Part shown: positions 1 through 12,400 of the stretch, one piece after another | Numbering within the stretch: position 1 is the stretch's first letter | How the letters are laid out: each line of letters starts with the position of its first letter | DNA from: Tupaia tana | Taxonomy: Eukaryota; Chordata; Mammalia; Scandentia; Tupaiidae | Length of the DNA stretch: 64,000 nucleotides | Assembly (NCBI GenBank): GCA_026018925.1 | Contig: JAKSZU010000166.1 | Coordinates: forward strand, 186,001-250,000 | Direction of reading: 5' to 3' | Made by a program: the position numbers and the translations under genes | The notes under the pieces: model-generated | What the model saw: only the letters and a program-made list of their open reading frames with translations | Told to the model about the DNA's origin: nothing | Database searches by the model: none

Positions 1-571
1 AGAGAGAACAGAGACCTCAGAGACACAGAGACAGGGATAGAAGGCCAGAGGGGCTCCCTACCACACTAGCTTTGCTTGCTGGAGGCTGAATTATGAGTAG
101 AAAATCTTCATTTCGCCTGTGCCCTGAAATATCTAGTTCCCAGTATCCATGTGGAATCTTCTCAGAGAATGGCTCAACTCTCCTGCCTGGGAGAAAGGAG
201 CAGAAGGGCTTATTAACAAAACAAAAGATGGAGCTGAGAGCCAGAGAGAAATTCTACCTTTAAAAACATCGTAAAAAGGAAAAATTACCAAAAAAAAATG
301 AGGAGACCGGAGCAGAGAGAACAGAGACCTCAGAGACACAGAGACAGGGATAGAAGGCCAGAGGGGCTCCCTACCACACTAGCTTTGCTTGCTGGAGGCT
401 GAATTATGAGTAGAAAATCTTCATTTCGCCTGTGCCCTGAAATATCTAGTTCCCAGTATCCATGTGGAATCTTCTCAGAGAATGGCTCAACTCTCCTGCC
501 TGGGAGAAAGGAGCAGAAGGGCTTATTAACAAAACAAAAGATGGAGCTGAGAGCCAGAGAGAAATTCTACC

Positions 572-611
572 TTTAAAAAAATCGTAAAAAGGAAAAATTA
601 CCAAAAAAAAA
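572..611 (+). other. A-tract block within monomer
   Basis: This example of the A-rich block is present in every monomer. Four A runs of 7, 5, 5 and 8 bases are separated by TCGT, GG and TTACC. Their centres lie roughly 10, 7 and 11 bases apart. A-tracts near the helical repeat are known to curve DNA, and curvature is common in satellite monomers. Curvature here is inference. This is also where most length differences between monomers fall, for example extra or missing A, AAAACATCG, AAAACAATG and AATATGAGG variants. Confidence 0.6.
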
Positions 612-612
612 T

Positions 613-680
613 GAGGAGACAGGAGCAGAGAGAGACAGAGACCTCAGAGACACAGAGACAGGGATAGAAGGCCAGAGGGG
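613..680 (+). other. Polypurine block within monomer
   Basis: About 68 bases are strongly purine-biased on the + strand and built from overlapping CAGAGAC / GAGACAG motifs, such as CAGAGACCTCAGAGACACAG. It recurs once per monomer. Three alternative spellings of one short stretch mark monomer classes: GAGAGAGACAGAG, GAGAGACACAGAG and GAGAGAACAGAG. The low-complexity composition suggests it arose from expansion of a short purine repeat inside an ancestral monomer. Any triplex-forming or protein-binding role is speculation. Confidence 0.55.
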
Positions 681-3600
681 CTCCCTACCACACTAGCTTT
701 GCTTGCTGGAGGCTGAATTATGAGTCGAAAGTCTTCATTTCGCCTGTGCCCTTAAATGTCTAGTTCCCAGTATCCATGTGGAAACTTCTCAGAGAATGGC
801 TCAACTCTCCTGCCTGGGAGAAAGGAGCAGAAGGGCTTATTAACAAAACAAAAGATGGAGCTGAGAGCCAGAGAGAAATTCTACCTTTAAAAAAATCGTA
901 AAAAGGAAAAATTACCAAAAAAAATGAGGAGACAGGAGCAGAGAGAGACAGAGACCTGAGAAACACAGAGACAGGGATAGAAGGCCAGAGGGGCTCCCTA
1001 CCACACTAGCTTTGCTTGCTGGAGGCTGAATTATGAGTAGAAAATCTTCATTTCGCCTGTACCCTGAAATATCTAGTTCCCAGTATCCATGTGGAATCTT
1101 CTCAGAAATTGCTCAACTCTCCTGCCTCGGAGAAAGGAGCAGAAGGGCTTATTAACAAAACAAAAGATGGAGGCTGAGAGCCAGAGAGAAATTCTACCTT
1201 TAAAAAAATCGTAAAAAGGAAAAATTAACAAAAAAAATGAGGAGACAGGAGCAGAGAGACACAGAGACCTCAGAGACACAGAGACACGGATAGAAGCCAG
1301 AGGGGGTCCCTACCACACTAGCTTTGCATGCTGGAGGCTGAATTATCAGTAGAAAATCTTCATTTCGCCTGTGCCCTGAAATATCTAGTTCCCAGTATCC
1401 ATGTGGAAACTTCTCAGAGAATGGCTCAACTCTCCTGCCTGGGAGAAAGGAGCAGAAGGGCTTATTAACAAAACAAAAGATGGAGCTGATAGCCACAGAC
1501 AAATTCTACCTTTAAAAAATCGTAAAAAGGAAAATTACCAAAAAAAATGAGGATACAGGAGCAGAGAGAGACAGAGACCTCAGAGACACAGAGACAGGGA
1601 TAGAAGGCCAGAGGGGCTCCCTACCACACTAGCTTTGCTTGCTGGAGGCTGAATTATGAGTAGAAAATCTTCATTTCGCCTGTGCCCTGAAATATCTAGT
1701 TCCCAGTATCCATGTGGAATCTTCTCAGAAATGGCTCAACTCTCCTGCCTCGGAGAAAGGAGCAGAAGGGCTTATTAACAAAACAAAAGATGGAGCTGAG
1801 AGCCAGAGAGAAATTCTACCTTTAAAAACATCGTAAAAAGGAAAAATTACCAAAAAAAATGAGGAGACAGGAGCAGAGAGAACAGAGACTTCAGAGACAC
1901 AGAGACAGGGATAGAAGGCCAGAGGGGCTCCCTACCACACTAGCTTTGCTTGCTGGAGGCTGAATTATGAGTAGAAAATCTTCATTTCGCCTGTGCCCTG
2001 AAATATCTAGTTCCCAGTATCCATGTGGAATCTTCTCAGAGAATGGCTCAACTCTCCTGCCTGGGAGAAAGGAGCAGAAGGGCTTATTAACAAAACAAAA
2101 GATGGAGCTGAGAGCCAGAGAGAAATTCTACCTTTAAAAAAATCGTAAAAAGGAAAAATTAACAAAAAAAATGAGGAGACAGGAGCAGAGAGACACAGAG
2201 ACCTCAGAGACACAGAGACACGGATAGAAGCCAGAGGGGGTCCCTACCACACTAGCTTTGCATGCTGGAGGCTGAATTATCAGTAGAAAATCTTCATTTC
2301 GCTGTGCCCTGAAATATCTAGTTCCCAGTATCCATGTGGAATCTTCTCAGAGAATGGCTCAACTCTCCTGCCTGGGAGAAAGGAGCAGAAGGCTTTATTA
2401 ACAAAACAAAAGATGGAGCTGATAGCCACAGACAAATTCTACCTTTAAAAAAAATCGTAAAAAGGAAAAATTACCAAAAATTGAGGAGACAGGAGCAGAG
2501 AGAGACAGAGACCCTCAGAGACACAGAGACAGTGATAGAAGGCCAGAGGGGCTCCCTACCTCACTAGCTTTGCTTGCTGGAGGCTGAATAATGAGTAGAA
2601 AATCTTCATTTCGCCTGTGCCTGAAATATCTTGTTCCCAGTATCCTTGTGGAATCTTCTCAGAGAATGGCTCTACTCTCCTGCCTGGGAGAAAGGAGCAG
2701 AAGGGCTTATTAACAAAACAAAAGATGGAGCTGAGAGCCAGAGAGAAATTCTACCTTTAAAAAAATCGTAAAAAGGAAAAATTACCAAAAAAATGAGGAG
2801 ACAGGAGCAGAGAGAGACAGAGACCTCAGAGACACAGAGACAGGGATAGAAGGCCAGAGGAGCTCCCTACCACACTAGCTTTGCTTGCTGGAGGCTGAAT
2901 TATGAGTAGAAAATCTTCATTTCGCCTGTGCCCTGAAATATCTAGTTCCCAGTATCCATGTGGAATCTTCTCAGAGAATGGCTCAACTCTCCTGCCTGGG
3001 AGAAAGGAGCAGAAGGGCTTATTAACAAAACAAAAGATGGAGCTGAGAGCCAGAGAGAAATTCTACCTTTAAAAAAATCGTAAAAAGGAAAAATTACCAA
3101 AAAATGAGGAGATAGGAGCAGAGAGACACAGAGACCTCAGAGACACAGAGACAGGGATAGAAGGCCAGAGGGGCTCCCTACCACACTAGCTTTGCTTGCT
3201 GGAGGCTGAATTATGAGTAGAAAATCTTCATTTCGCCTGTGCCCTGAAATATCTAGTTCCCAGTATCCATGTGGAATCTTCTCAGAGAATGGCTCAACTC
3301 TCCTGCCTGGGAGAAAGGAGCAGAAGGGCTTATTAACAAAACAAAAGATGGAGCTGAGAGCCAGAGAGAAATTCTACCTTTAAAAAAATCGTAAAAAGGA
3401 AAAATTACCAAAAAAAGGAGGAGACAGGAGCAGAGAGACACAGAGACCTCAGAGACACAGAGACAGGGATAGAAGGCCAGAGGGGCTCCCTACCACACTA
3501 GCTTTGCTTGCTGGAGGCTGAATTATGAGTAGAAAATCTTCATTTCGCATGTGCCCTGAAATATCTAGTTCCCAGTATCCATGTGGAATCTTCTCAGAGA

Positions 3601-5078
3601 ATGGCTCAACTCTCCTGCCTGGGATAAAGGAGCAGAAGGGCTTATTAACAAAACAAAAGATGTAGCTGAGAGCCAGAGAGAAATTCTACCTTTAAAAAAA
3701 TCGTAAAAAGGAAAAATTACCAAAAAAAATGAGGAGACAGGAGCAGAGAGAACAGAGACCTCAGAGACACAGAGACAGTGATAGAAGGCCAGAGGGGCTC
3801 CCTACCTCACTAGCTTTGCTTGCTGAAGGCTGAATTATGAGTAGAAAATCTTCATTTCGCCTGTGCCCTGAAATATCTAGTTCCCAGTATCCATGTGGAA
3901 TCTTCTCAGAGAATGGCTCAACTCTCCTGCCTGGGAGAAAGGAGCAGAAGGGCTTATTAACAAAACAAAAGATGGAGCTGAGAGCCAGAGAGAAATTCTA
4001 CCTTTAAAAAAATCGAAAAAAAGGAAAAATTACCAAAAAAAATGAGGAGACAGGAGCTGAGAGAGACAGAGACCTCAGAGACACAGAGACAGGATAGAAG
4101 GCCAGAGGGGCTCCCTACCACACTAGCTTTGCTTGCTGGAGGCTGAATTATGAGTAGAAAATCTTCATTTCGCCTGTGCCCTGAAATATCTAGTTCCCAG
4201 TATCCATGTGGAATCTTCTCAGAGAATGGCTCAACTCTCCTGCCTGGGAGAAAGGAGCAGAAGGGCTTATTAACAAAACAAAAGATGGAGCTGAGAGCCA
4301 GAGAGAAATTCTACCTTTAAAAAAATCGTAAAAAGGAAAAATTACGAAAAAAATATGAGGAGACAGGAGCAGAGAGACACAGAGACCTCAGAGACACAGA
4401 GACAGGGATAGAAGGCCAGAGGGGCTCCCTACCACACTAGCTTTGCTTGCTGGAGGCTGAATTATGAGTAGAAAATCTTCATTTCGCCTGTGCCCTGAAA
4501 TATCTAGTTCCCAGTATCCATGTGGAAACTTCTCAGAGAATGGCTCAACTCTCCTGCCTGGGAGAAAGGAGCAGAAGGGCTTATTAACAAAACAAAAGAT
4601 GGAGCTGAGAGCCAGAGAGAAATTCTACCTTTAAAAAAATCGTAAAAAGGAAAAATTACCAAAAAAAATGAGGAGACAGGAGCAGAGAGAGACAGAGACC
4701 TCAGAGACACAGAGACAGGGATAGAAGGCCAGAGGGGCTCCCTACCACACTACCTTTGCTTGCTGGAGGCTGAATTATGAGTAGAAAATCTTCATTTCGC
4801 CTGTGCCCTGAAATATCTAGTTCCAGTATCCATGTGGAATCTTCTCAGAGAATGGCTCAACTCTCCTGCCTGGGAGAAAGGAGCAGAAGGGCTTATTAAC
4901 AAAACGAAAGATGGAGCTGAGAGCCAGAGAGAAATTCTACCTTTAAAAAAATCGTAAAAAAGGAAAAATTACCAAAAAAAAATGAGGAGACTGGAGCAGA
5001 GAGAGACAGAGACCTCAGAGACACAGAGACAGGGATAGAAGGCCAGAGGGGCTCCCTACCACACTAGCTTTGCTTGCT

Positions 5079-7272
5079 GGAGGCTGAATTATGAGTAGAA
5101 AATCTTCATTTCGCCTGTGCCCTGAAATATCTAGTTCCAGTATCCATGTGGAACCTTCTCAGAGAATGGCTCAACTCTCCTGCCTGGGAGAAAGGAGCAG
5201 AAGGGCTTATTAACAAAACAAAGATGGAGCTGAGAGCCAGAGAGAAATTCTACCTTTAAAAAAATCGTAAGAAGGAAAAAATACCAAAAAAAAATGAGGA
5301 GACAGGAGCAGAGAGACACAGAGACCTCAGAGACACAGAGACAGGAATAGAAGGCCAGAGGGGCTCCCTACCACACTAGCTTTGCTTGCTGGAGGCTGAA
5401 TTATGTGTAGAAAATCTTCATTTCGCCTGTGCCCTGAAATATCTAGTTCCCAGTATCCATGTGGAATCTTCTCAGAGAATGGCTCAACTCTCCTGCCTGG
5501 GAGAAAGGAGCAGAAGGGCTTATTAACAAAACAGAAGATGGAGCTGAGAGCCAGAGAGAAATTCTACCTTTAAAAAAATCGTAAAAAGAAAAAAATTACC
5601 AAAAAAAAATTAGGAGACAGGAGCAGAGAGAGACAGAGACCTCAGAGACACAGAGACACGGATAGAAGGCCAGAGGGGCTCCCTACCACACTAGCTTTGC
5701 TTGCTGGAGGCTGAATTATGAGTAGAAAATCTTCATTTCGCCTGTGCCCTGAAATATGTAGTTCCCCGGATCCATGTGGAATCTTCTCAGAGAATGGCTC
5801 AACTCTCCTGCCTGGGAGAAAGGAGCAGAAGGGCTTATTAACAAAACAAAAGATGAAGCTGAGAGCCAGAGAGAAATTCTACCTTTAAAAAAATCGTAAA
5901 AAGGAAAAATTAACAAAAAAAATGAGGAGACAGGAGCAGAGAGACACAGAGACCTCAGAGACACAGAGACAGGGATAGAGGGCCAGAGGGGCTCCCTACC
6001 ACACTAGCTTTGCTTGCTGGAGGCTGAATTATGAGTAGAAAATCTTCATTTCGCCTGTGCCCTGAAATGTCTAGTTCCCAGTATCCATGTGGAAACTTCT
6101 CAGAGAATGGCTCAACTCTCCTGCCTGGGAGAAAGGAGCAGAAGGGCTTATTAACAAAACAAAAGATGGAGCTGAGAGCCAGAGAGAAATTCTACCTTTA
6201 AAAAAATCGTAAAAAGGAAAAATTACCAAAAAAAATGAGGAGACAGGAGCAGAGAGAGACAGAGACCTCAGAGACACAGAGACAGGGATAGAAGGCCAGA
6301 GGGGCTCCCTACCACACTAGCTTTGATTGCTGGAGGCTGAATTATGAGTAGAAAATCTTCATTTCGCCTGTGCCCTTAAATGTCTAGTTCCCAGTATCCA
6401 TGTGGAAACTTCTCAGAGAATGGCTCAACTCTCCTGCCTGGGAGAAAGGAGAAGAAGGGCTTATTAACAAAACAAAATATGGAGCTGAGAGCCAGAGAGA
6501 AAATTCTACCTTTAAAAAAATCGTAAAAAGGAAAAATTACCAAAAAAAATGAGGAGACAGGAGCAGAGTGACACAGAGGCCTCAGAGACACAGAGACAGG
6601 GATAGAAGGCCAGAGGGGCTCCCTACCACACTAGCTTTGCTTGCTGGAGGCTGAATTATGAGTAGAAAATCTTCATTTCGCCTGTGCCCTGAAATATCTA
6701 GTTCCCAGTATCCATGTGGAATCTTCTCAGAGAATGGCTCAACTCTCCTGCCTGGAGAAAGGAGCAGAAGGGCTTATTAACAAAACGAAAGATGGAGCTG
6801 AGAGCCAGATAGAAATTCTACCTTTAAAAAAATTGTAAAAAGGAAAAATTACCCAAAAAAATGAGGAGACAGGAGCAGAGAGAGACAGAGACCTCAGAGA
6901 CACAGAGACAGGGGGTAGAAGGACAGAGGGGCTCCCTACCACACTAGCTTTGCTTGCTGGAGGCTGAATTATGAGTAGAAAATCTTCGTTTTGCCTGTGC
7001 CCTGAAATATCTAGTTCCCAGTATCCATGTGGAATCTTCTCAGAGAATGGCTCAACTCTCCTGCTTGGGAGAAAGGAGCAGAAGGGCTTATTAACAAAAT
7101 AAAAGATGGAGCTGAGAGCCAGAGAGAAATTCTACCTTTAAAAAAACCGTAAAAAGGAAAAATTACCAAAAAAATATGAGGAGACAGGAGCAGAGAGAGA
7201 CAGAGACCTCAGAGACACAGAGACAGGGATAGAAGGCCAGAGGGGCTCCCTACCACACTAGCTTTGCTTGCT
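5079..7272 (+). repeat. 7-monomer block 1 in HOR copy 1
   Basis: Seven monomers (2194 bp) opening with the CGTAAGAAGG monomer and then the TTATGTGTAG monomer. It continues with ATGTAGTTCCCCGGATCC (5756), a class-C monomer (TTTGATTGCTGG, 6322), the TTACCC / GGTAGAAGG monomer and the CTTCGTTTTGCC monomer (near 6985). Block-1 private variants are AGCCAGATAG (near 6802) and AGAAGGACAGAGG (near 6916). Both recur in block 1 of HOR copies 2 and 3. Confidence 0.88.
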
Positions 7273-9463
7273 GGAGGCTGAATTATGAGTAGAAAATCTT
7301 CATTTCGCCTGTGCCCTGAAATATCTAGTTCCCAGTATCCATGTGGAAACTTCTCAGAGAATGGCTCAACTCTCCTGCCTGGGAGAAAGGAGCAGAAGGG
7401 CTTATTAACAAACAAAAGATGGAGCTGAGAGCCAGAGAGAAATTCTACCTTTAAAAAAATCGTAAGAAGGAAAAAATACCAAAAAAAAAATGAGGAGACA
7501 GGAGCAGAGAGACACAGAGACCTCAGAGACACAGAGACAGGAATAGAAGGCCAGAGGGGCTCCCTACCACACTAGCTTTGCTTGCTGGAGGCTGAATTAT
7601 GTGTAGAAAATCTTCATTTCGCCTGTGCCCTGAAATATCTAGTTCCCAGTATCCATGTGGAATCTTCTCAGAGAATGGCTCAACTCTCCTGCCTGGGAGA
7701 AAGGAGCAGAAGGGCTTATTAACAAAACAGAAGATGGAGCTGAGAGCCAGAGAGAAATTCTACCTTTAAAAAAATCGTAAAAAGAAAAAAATTACCAAAA
7801 AAAATTAGGAGACAGGAGCAGAGAGAGACAGAGACCTCAGAGACACAGAGACACGGATAGAAGGCCAGAGGGGCTCCCTACCACACTAGCTTTGCTTGCT
7901 GGAGGCTGAATTATGAGTAGAAAATCTTCATTTCGCCTGTGCCCTGAAATATGTAGTTCCCCGGATCCATGTGGAATCTTCTCAGAGAATGGCTCAACTC
8001 TCCTGCCTGGGAGAAAGGAGCAGAAGGGCTTATTAACAAAACAAAAGATGAAGCTGAGAGCCAGAGAGAAATTCTACCTTTAAAAAAATCGTAAAAAGGA
8101 AAAATTACCAAAAAAAATGAGGAGACAGGAGCAGAGAGACACAGAGACCTCAGAGACACAGAGACAGGGATAGAGGGCCAGAGGGGCTCCCTACCACACT
8201 AGCTTTGCTTGCTGGAGGCTGAATTATGAGTAGAAAATCTTCATTTCGCCTGTGCCCTGAATGTCTAGTTCCCAGTATCCATGTGGAAACTTCTCAGAGA
8301 ATGGCTCAACTCTCCTGCCTGGGAGAAAGGAGCAGAAGGGCTTATTAACAAAACAAAAGATGGAGCTGAGAGCCAGAGAGAAATTCTACCTTTAAAAAAA
8401 TCGTAAAAAGGAAAAATTACCAAAAAAAATGAGGAGACAGGAGCAGAGAGAGACAGAGACCTCAGAGACACAGAGACAGGGATAGAAGGCCAGAGGGGCT
8501 CCCTACCACACTAGCTTTGATTGCTGGAGGCTGAATTATGAGTAGAAAATCTTCATTTCGCCTGTGCCCTTAATGTCTAGTTCCCAGTATCCATGTGGAA
8601 ACTTCTCAGAGAATGGCTCAACTCTCCTGTCTGGGAGAAAGGAGAAGAAGGGCTTATTAACAAAACAAAATATGGAGCTGAGAGCCAGAGAGAAATTCTA
8701 CCTTTAAAAAAATCGTAAAAAGGAAAAATTACCAAAAAAAATGAGGAGACAGGAGCAGAGTGACACAGAGGCCTCAGAGACACAGAGACAGGGATAGAAG
8801 GCCAGAGGGGCTCCCTACCACACTAGCTTTGCTTGCTGGAGGCTGAATTATGAGTAGAAAATCTTCATTTCGCCTGTGCCCTGAAATATCTAGTTCCCAG
8901 TATCCATGTGGAATCTTCTCAGAGAATGGCTCAACTCTCCTGCCTGGGAGAAAGGAGCGAAGGGCTTATTAACAAAACGAAAGATGGAGCTGAGAGCCAG
9001 AGAGAAATTCTACCTTTAAAAAAATTGTAAAAAGGAAAAATTACCCAAAAAAATGAGGAGACAGGAGCAGAGAGAGACAGAGACCTCAGAGACACAGAGA
9101 CAGGGGTAGAAGGCCAGAGGGGCTCCCTACCACACTAGCTTTGCTTGCTGGAGGCTGAATTATGAGTAGAAAATCTTCGTTTTGCCTGTGCCCTGAAATA
9201 TCTAGTTCCCAGTATCCATGTGGAATCTTCTCAGAGAATGGCTCAACTCTCCTGCTTGGGAGAAAGGAGCAGAAGGGCTTATTAACAAAATAAAAGATGG
9301 AGCTGAGAGCCAGAGAGAAATTCTACCTTTAAAAAAACCGTAAAAAGGAAAAATTACCAAAAAAATATGAGGAGACAGGAGCAGAGAGAGACAGAGACCT
9401 CAGAGACACAGAGACAGGGATAGAAGGCCAGAGGGGCTCCCTACCACACTAGCTTTGCTTGCT
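7273..9463 (+). repeat. 7-monomer block 2 in HOR copy 1
   Basis: Seven monomers (2191 bp) in the same order as block 1. Private block-2 variants are CTCCTGTCTGGG (near 8624) and AAAGGAGCGAAGG (near 8951). The next two monomers (9464-10092) repeat the first two positions of the block. The order then leaves the 7-mer at the GAGGAGAAAAT monomer, so a third block is truncated after two monomers. Confidence 0.88.
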
Positions 9464-12400
9464 GGAGGCTGAATTATGAGTAGAAAATCTTCATTTCGCC
9501 TGTGCCCTGAAATATCTAGTTCCCAGTATCCATGTGGAAACTTCTCAGAGAATGGCTCAACTCTCCTGCCTGGGAGAAAGGAGCAGAAGGGCTTATTAAC
9601 AAAACAAAAGATGGAGCTGAGAGCCAGAGAGAAATTCTACCTTTAAAAAAATCGTAAGAAGGAAAAAATACCAAAAAAAAATGAGGAGACAGGAGCAGAG
9701 AGACACAGAGACCTCAGAGACACAGAGACAGGAATAGAAGGCCAGAGGGGCTCCCTACCACACTAGCTTTGCTTGCTGGAGGCTGAATTATGTGTAGAAA
9801 ATCTTCATTTCGCCTGTGCCCTGAAATATCTAGTTCCCAGTATCCATGTGGAATCTTCTCAGAGAATGGCTCAACTCTCCTGCCTGGGAGAAAGGAGCAG
9901 AAGGGCTTATTAACAAAACAGAAGATGGAGCTGAGAGCCAGAGAGAAATTCTACCTTTAAAAAAATCGTAAAAAGAAAAAAATTACCAAAAAAAAATTAG
10001 GAGACAGGAGCAGAGAGAGACAGAGACCTCAGAGACACAGAGACACGGATAGAAGGCCAGAGGGGCTCCCTACCACACTAGCTTTGCTTGCTGGAGGCTG
10101 AATTATGAGGAGAAAATCTTAATTTCGCCTGTGCCCTTAAATGTCTAGTTCCCAGTATACATGTGGAATATTCTCAGGGAATGGCTCAACTCTCCTGCCT
10201 GGGAGAAAGGAGCAGAAGGCTTATTAACAAAACAAAAGATGGAGCTGAGAGCCAGAGAGAAATTCTACCTTTAAAAAAATCGTAAAAAGGAAAAATTACC
10301 AAAAAAATGAGGAGACAGGAGCAGAGAGAGACAGAGACCTCAGAGACACAGAGACAGTGATAGAAGGCCAGAGGGGCTCCCTACCACATTAGCTTGGCTT
10401 GCTGGAGGCTTAATTATGAGTAGAAAATCTTCATTTCGCCTGTGCCCTGAAATATCTAGTTCCCAGTATCCATGTGGAATCTTCTCAGAGAATGGCTCAA
10501 CTCTCCTGCCTGGGAGAAAGGAGCAGAAGGGCTTATTAACAAAACGAAAGATGGAGCTGAGAGCCAGAGAGAAATTCTACCTTTAAAAAAATCGTAAAAA
10601 GGAAAAATTACCAAAAAAGATGATGAGACAGGAGCAGAGAGAGACAGAGACCTCAGAGACACAGAGATAGGGATAGAAGGCCAGAGGGGCTCCCTACCAC
10701 ACTAGCTTTGCTTGCTGGAGGCTGAATTATGAGTAGAAAATCTTCATTTCGCCTGTGCCCTGAAATGTCTAGTTCCCAGTATCCATGTGGAAACTTCTCA
10801 GAGAATGGCTCAACTCTCCTGCCTGGGAGAAAGGAGCAGAAGGGCTTATTAACAAAACAAAAGATGGAGCTGAGAGCCAGAGAGAAATTCTACCTTTAAA
10901 AAAATCGTAAAAAGGAAAAATTACCAAAAAAAATGAGGAGACAGGAGCAGAGAGAGACAGAGGACCTCAGAGACACAGAGACAGGGATAGAAGGCCAGAG
11001 GGGCTCCCTACCACACTAGCTTTGATTGCTGGAGGCTGAATTATGAGTAGAAAATCTTCATTTCGCCTGTGCCCTTAAATGTCTAGTTCCCAGTATCCAT
11101 GCGGAAACTTCTCAGAGAATGGCTCAACTCTCCTGCCTGGGAGAAAGGAGAAGAAGGGCTTATTAACAAAACAAAATATGGAGCTGAGAGCCAGAGAGAA
11201 ATTCTACCTTTAAAAAAATCGTAAAAAGGAAAATTACCAAAAATAATGAGGAGACAGGAGCAGAGAGACACAGAGGCCTCAGAGACACAGAGACAGTGAT
11301 AGAAGGCCAGAGGGGCTCCCTACCACACTAGCTTTGCTTGCTGGAGGCTGAATTATGAGTAGAAAATCTTCATTTCGCCTGTGCCCTGAAATATCTAGTT
11401 CCCAGTATCCATGTGGAATCTTCTCAGAGATGGCTCAACTCTCCTGCCTGGGATAAAGGAGCAGAAGGGCTTATTAACAAAACGAAAGATGGAGCTGAGA
11501 GCCAGAGAGAAATTCTACCTTTAAAAAATCGTAAAAAGGAAAAATTACCAAAAAAAATGAGGAGACAGGAGCAGAGAGAACAGAGACCTCAGAGACACAG
11601 AGACAGTGATAGAAGGCCAGAGGGGCTCCCCTACCTCACTAGCTTTGCTTGCTGAAGGCTGAATTATGAGTAGAAAATCTTCATTTCGCCTGTGCCCTGA
11701 AATATCTAGTTCCCAGTATCCATGTGGAATCTTCTCAGAGAATGGCTCAACTCTCCTGCCTGGGAGAAAGGAGCAGAAGGGCTTATTAACAAAACAAAAG
11801 ATGGAGCTGAGAGCCAGAGAGAAATTCTACCTTTAAAAAAATCGAAAAAAGGAAAAATTACCAAAAAAAATGAGGAGACAGGAGCTGAGAGAGACAGAGA
11901 CCTCAGAGACACAGAGACAGAGATAGAAGGCCAGAGGGGCTCCCTACCACACTAGCTTTGCTTGCTGGAGGCTGAATTATGAGTAGAAAATCTTCATTTC
12001 GCCTGTGCCCTGAAATATCTAGTTCCCAGTATCCATGTGGAATCTTCTCAGAGAATGGCTCAACTCTCCTGCCTGGGAGAAAGGAGCAGAAGGGCTTATT
12101 AACAAAACAAAAGATGGAGCTGAGAGCCAGAGAGAAATTCTACCTTTAAAAAAATCGTAAAAAGGAAAAATTACGAAAAAAATATGAGGAGACAGGAGCA
12201 GAGAGACACAGAGACCTCAGAGACACAGAGACAGGGATAGAAGGCCAGAGGGGCTCCCTACCACACTAGCTTTGCTTGCTGGAGGCTGAATTATGAGTAG
12301 AAAATCTTCATTTCGCCTGTGCCCTGAAATATCTAGTTCCCAGTATCCATGTGGAAACTTCTCAGAGAATGGCTCAACTCTCCTGCCTGGGAGAAAGGAG

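Larger units (their letters stand above)
394..707 (+). repeat. Representative satellite monomer (314 bp)
   Basis: This typical monomer shows the internal order shared by all copies. It starts with GGAGGCTGAATTATGAGTAG and the CpG-bearing TTTCGCCTG. A variable class-defining segment follows (CCTGAAATATCTAG, then TATCCATGTGGAATC), then CCTGCCTGGGAGAAAGG and GGGCTTATTAAC. After these come an A-rich block (572-611), a purine-rich block (613-680) and CTCCCTACCACACTAGC, which leads into the next copy. Length in the array varies mainly by one-base changes in the A runs. The 313 bp period is not a multiple of three, so no reading frame can continue from one monomer to the next. No promoter, splice signal set or RNA polymerase III box pair is evident. 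Confidence 0.95.
1..3512 (+). repeat. Left flank, irregular satellite monomers
   Basis: Eleven monomers with no consistent higher-order period. Local similarities point in different directions. The pair CACGGATAGAAGCC then TTATCAGTAG occurs near 1285-1350 and again near 2219-2286, about 935 bp (3 monomers) apart. The rare CTGCCTCGGAG occurs in the monomers starting at 1021 and 1644 (2 apart). AAAACATCG with GAGAACAGAG occurs in the monomers starting at 81 and 1644 (5 apart). This mosaic is what repeated short exchanges at an array edge or between HOR domains would leave. Monomers here average about 312 bp. Confidence 0.85.
3513..11342 (+). repeat. 25-monomer HOR, copy 1
   Basis: First copy of a 25-monomer unit of 7830 bp. 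Markers that recur once per unit are GGGATAAAGG at 3621, ATGAGGAGAAAATCTTAATT around 10105 and GCTGAAGGCTG near 3823. Markers that recur three times per unit are TTATGTGTAG at 5401, 7597 and 9788. Upstream of about 3.5 kb the correspondence with later copies stops. For example, the GGGATAG/GTGATAG and CATGCGG states that precede copies 2 and 3 are absent, so this is the left edge of the HOR domain or of a truncated neighbour. Confidence 0.93.

Noticed and set aside
111-130. CENP-B box
   Set aside because: TTCG in ATTTCGCCTGTGCCCTGA is present, but the required A and CGGG positions of the core (NTTCGNNNNANNCGGGN) are absent on both strands. The CTTCGTTTTGCC variant does not fit either.
7951-7968. 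Functional site at CCCCGGATCC
   Set aside because: It contains a BamHI-type GGATCC, but it is simply the marker of one monomer class (GGATCC instead of GTATCC). It is useful for mapping the HOR and shows no sign of function.
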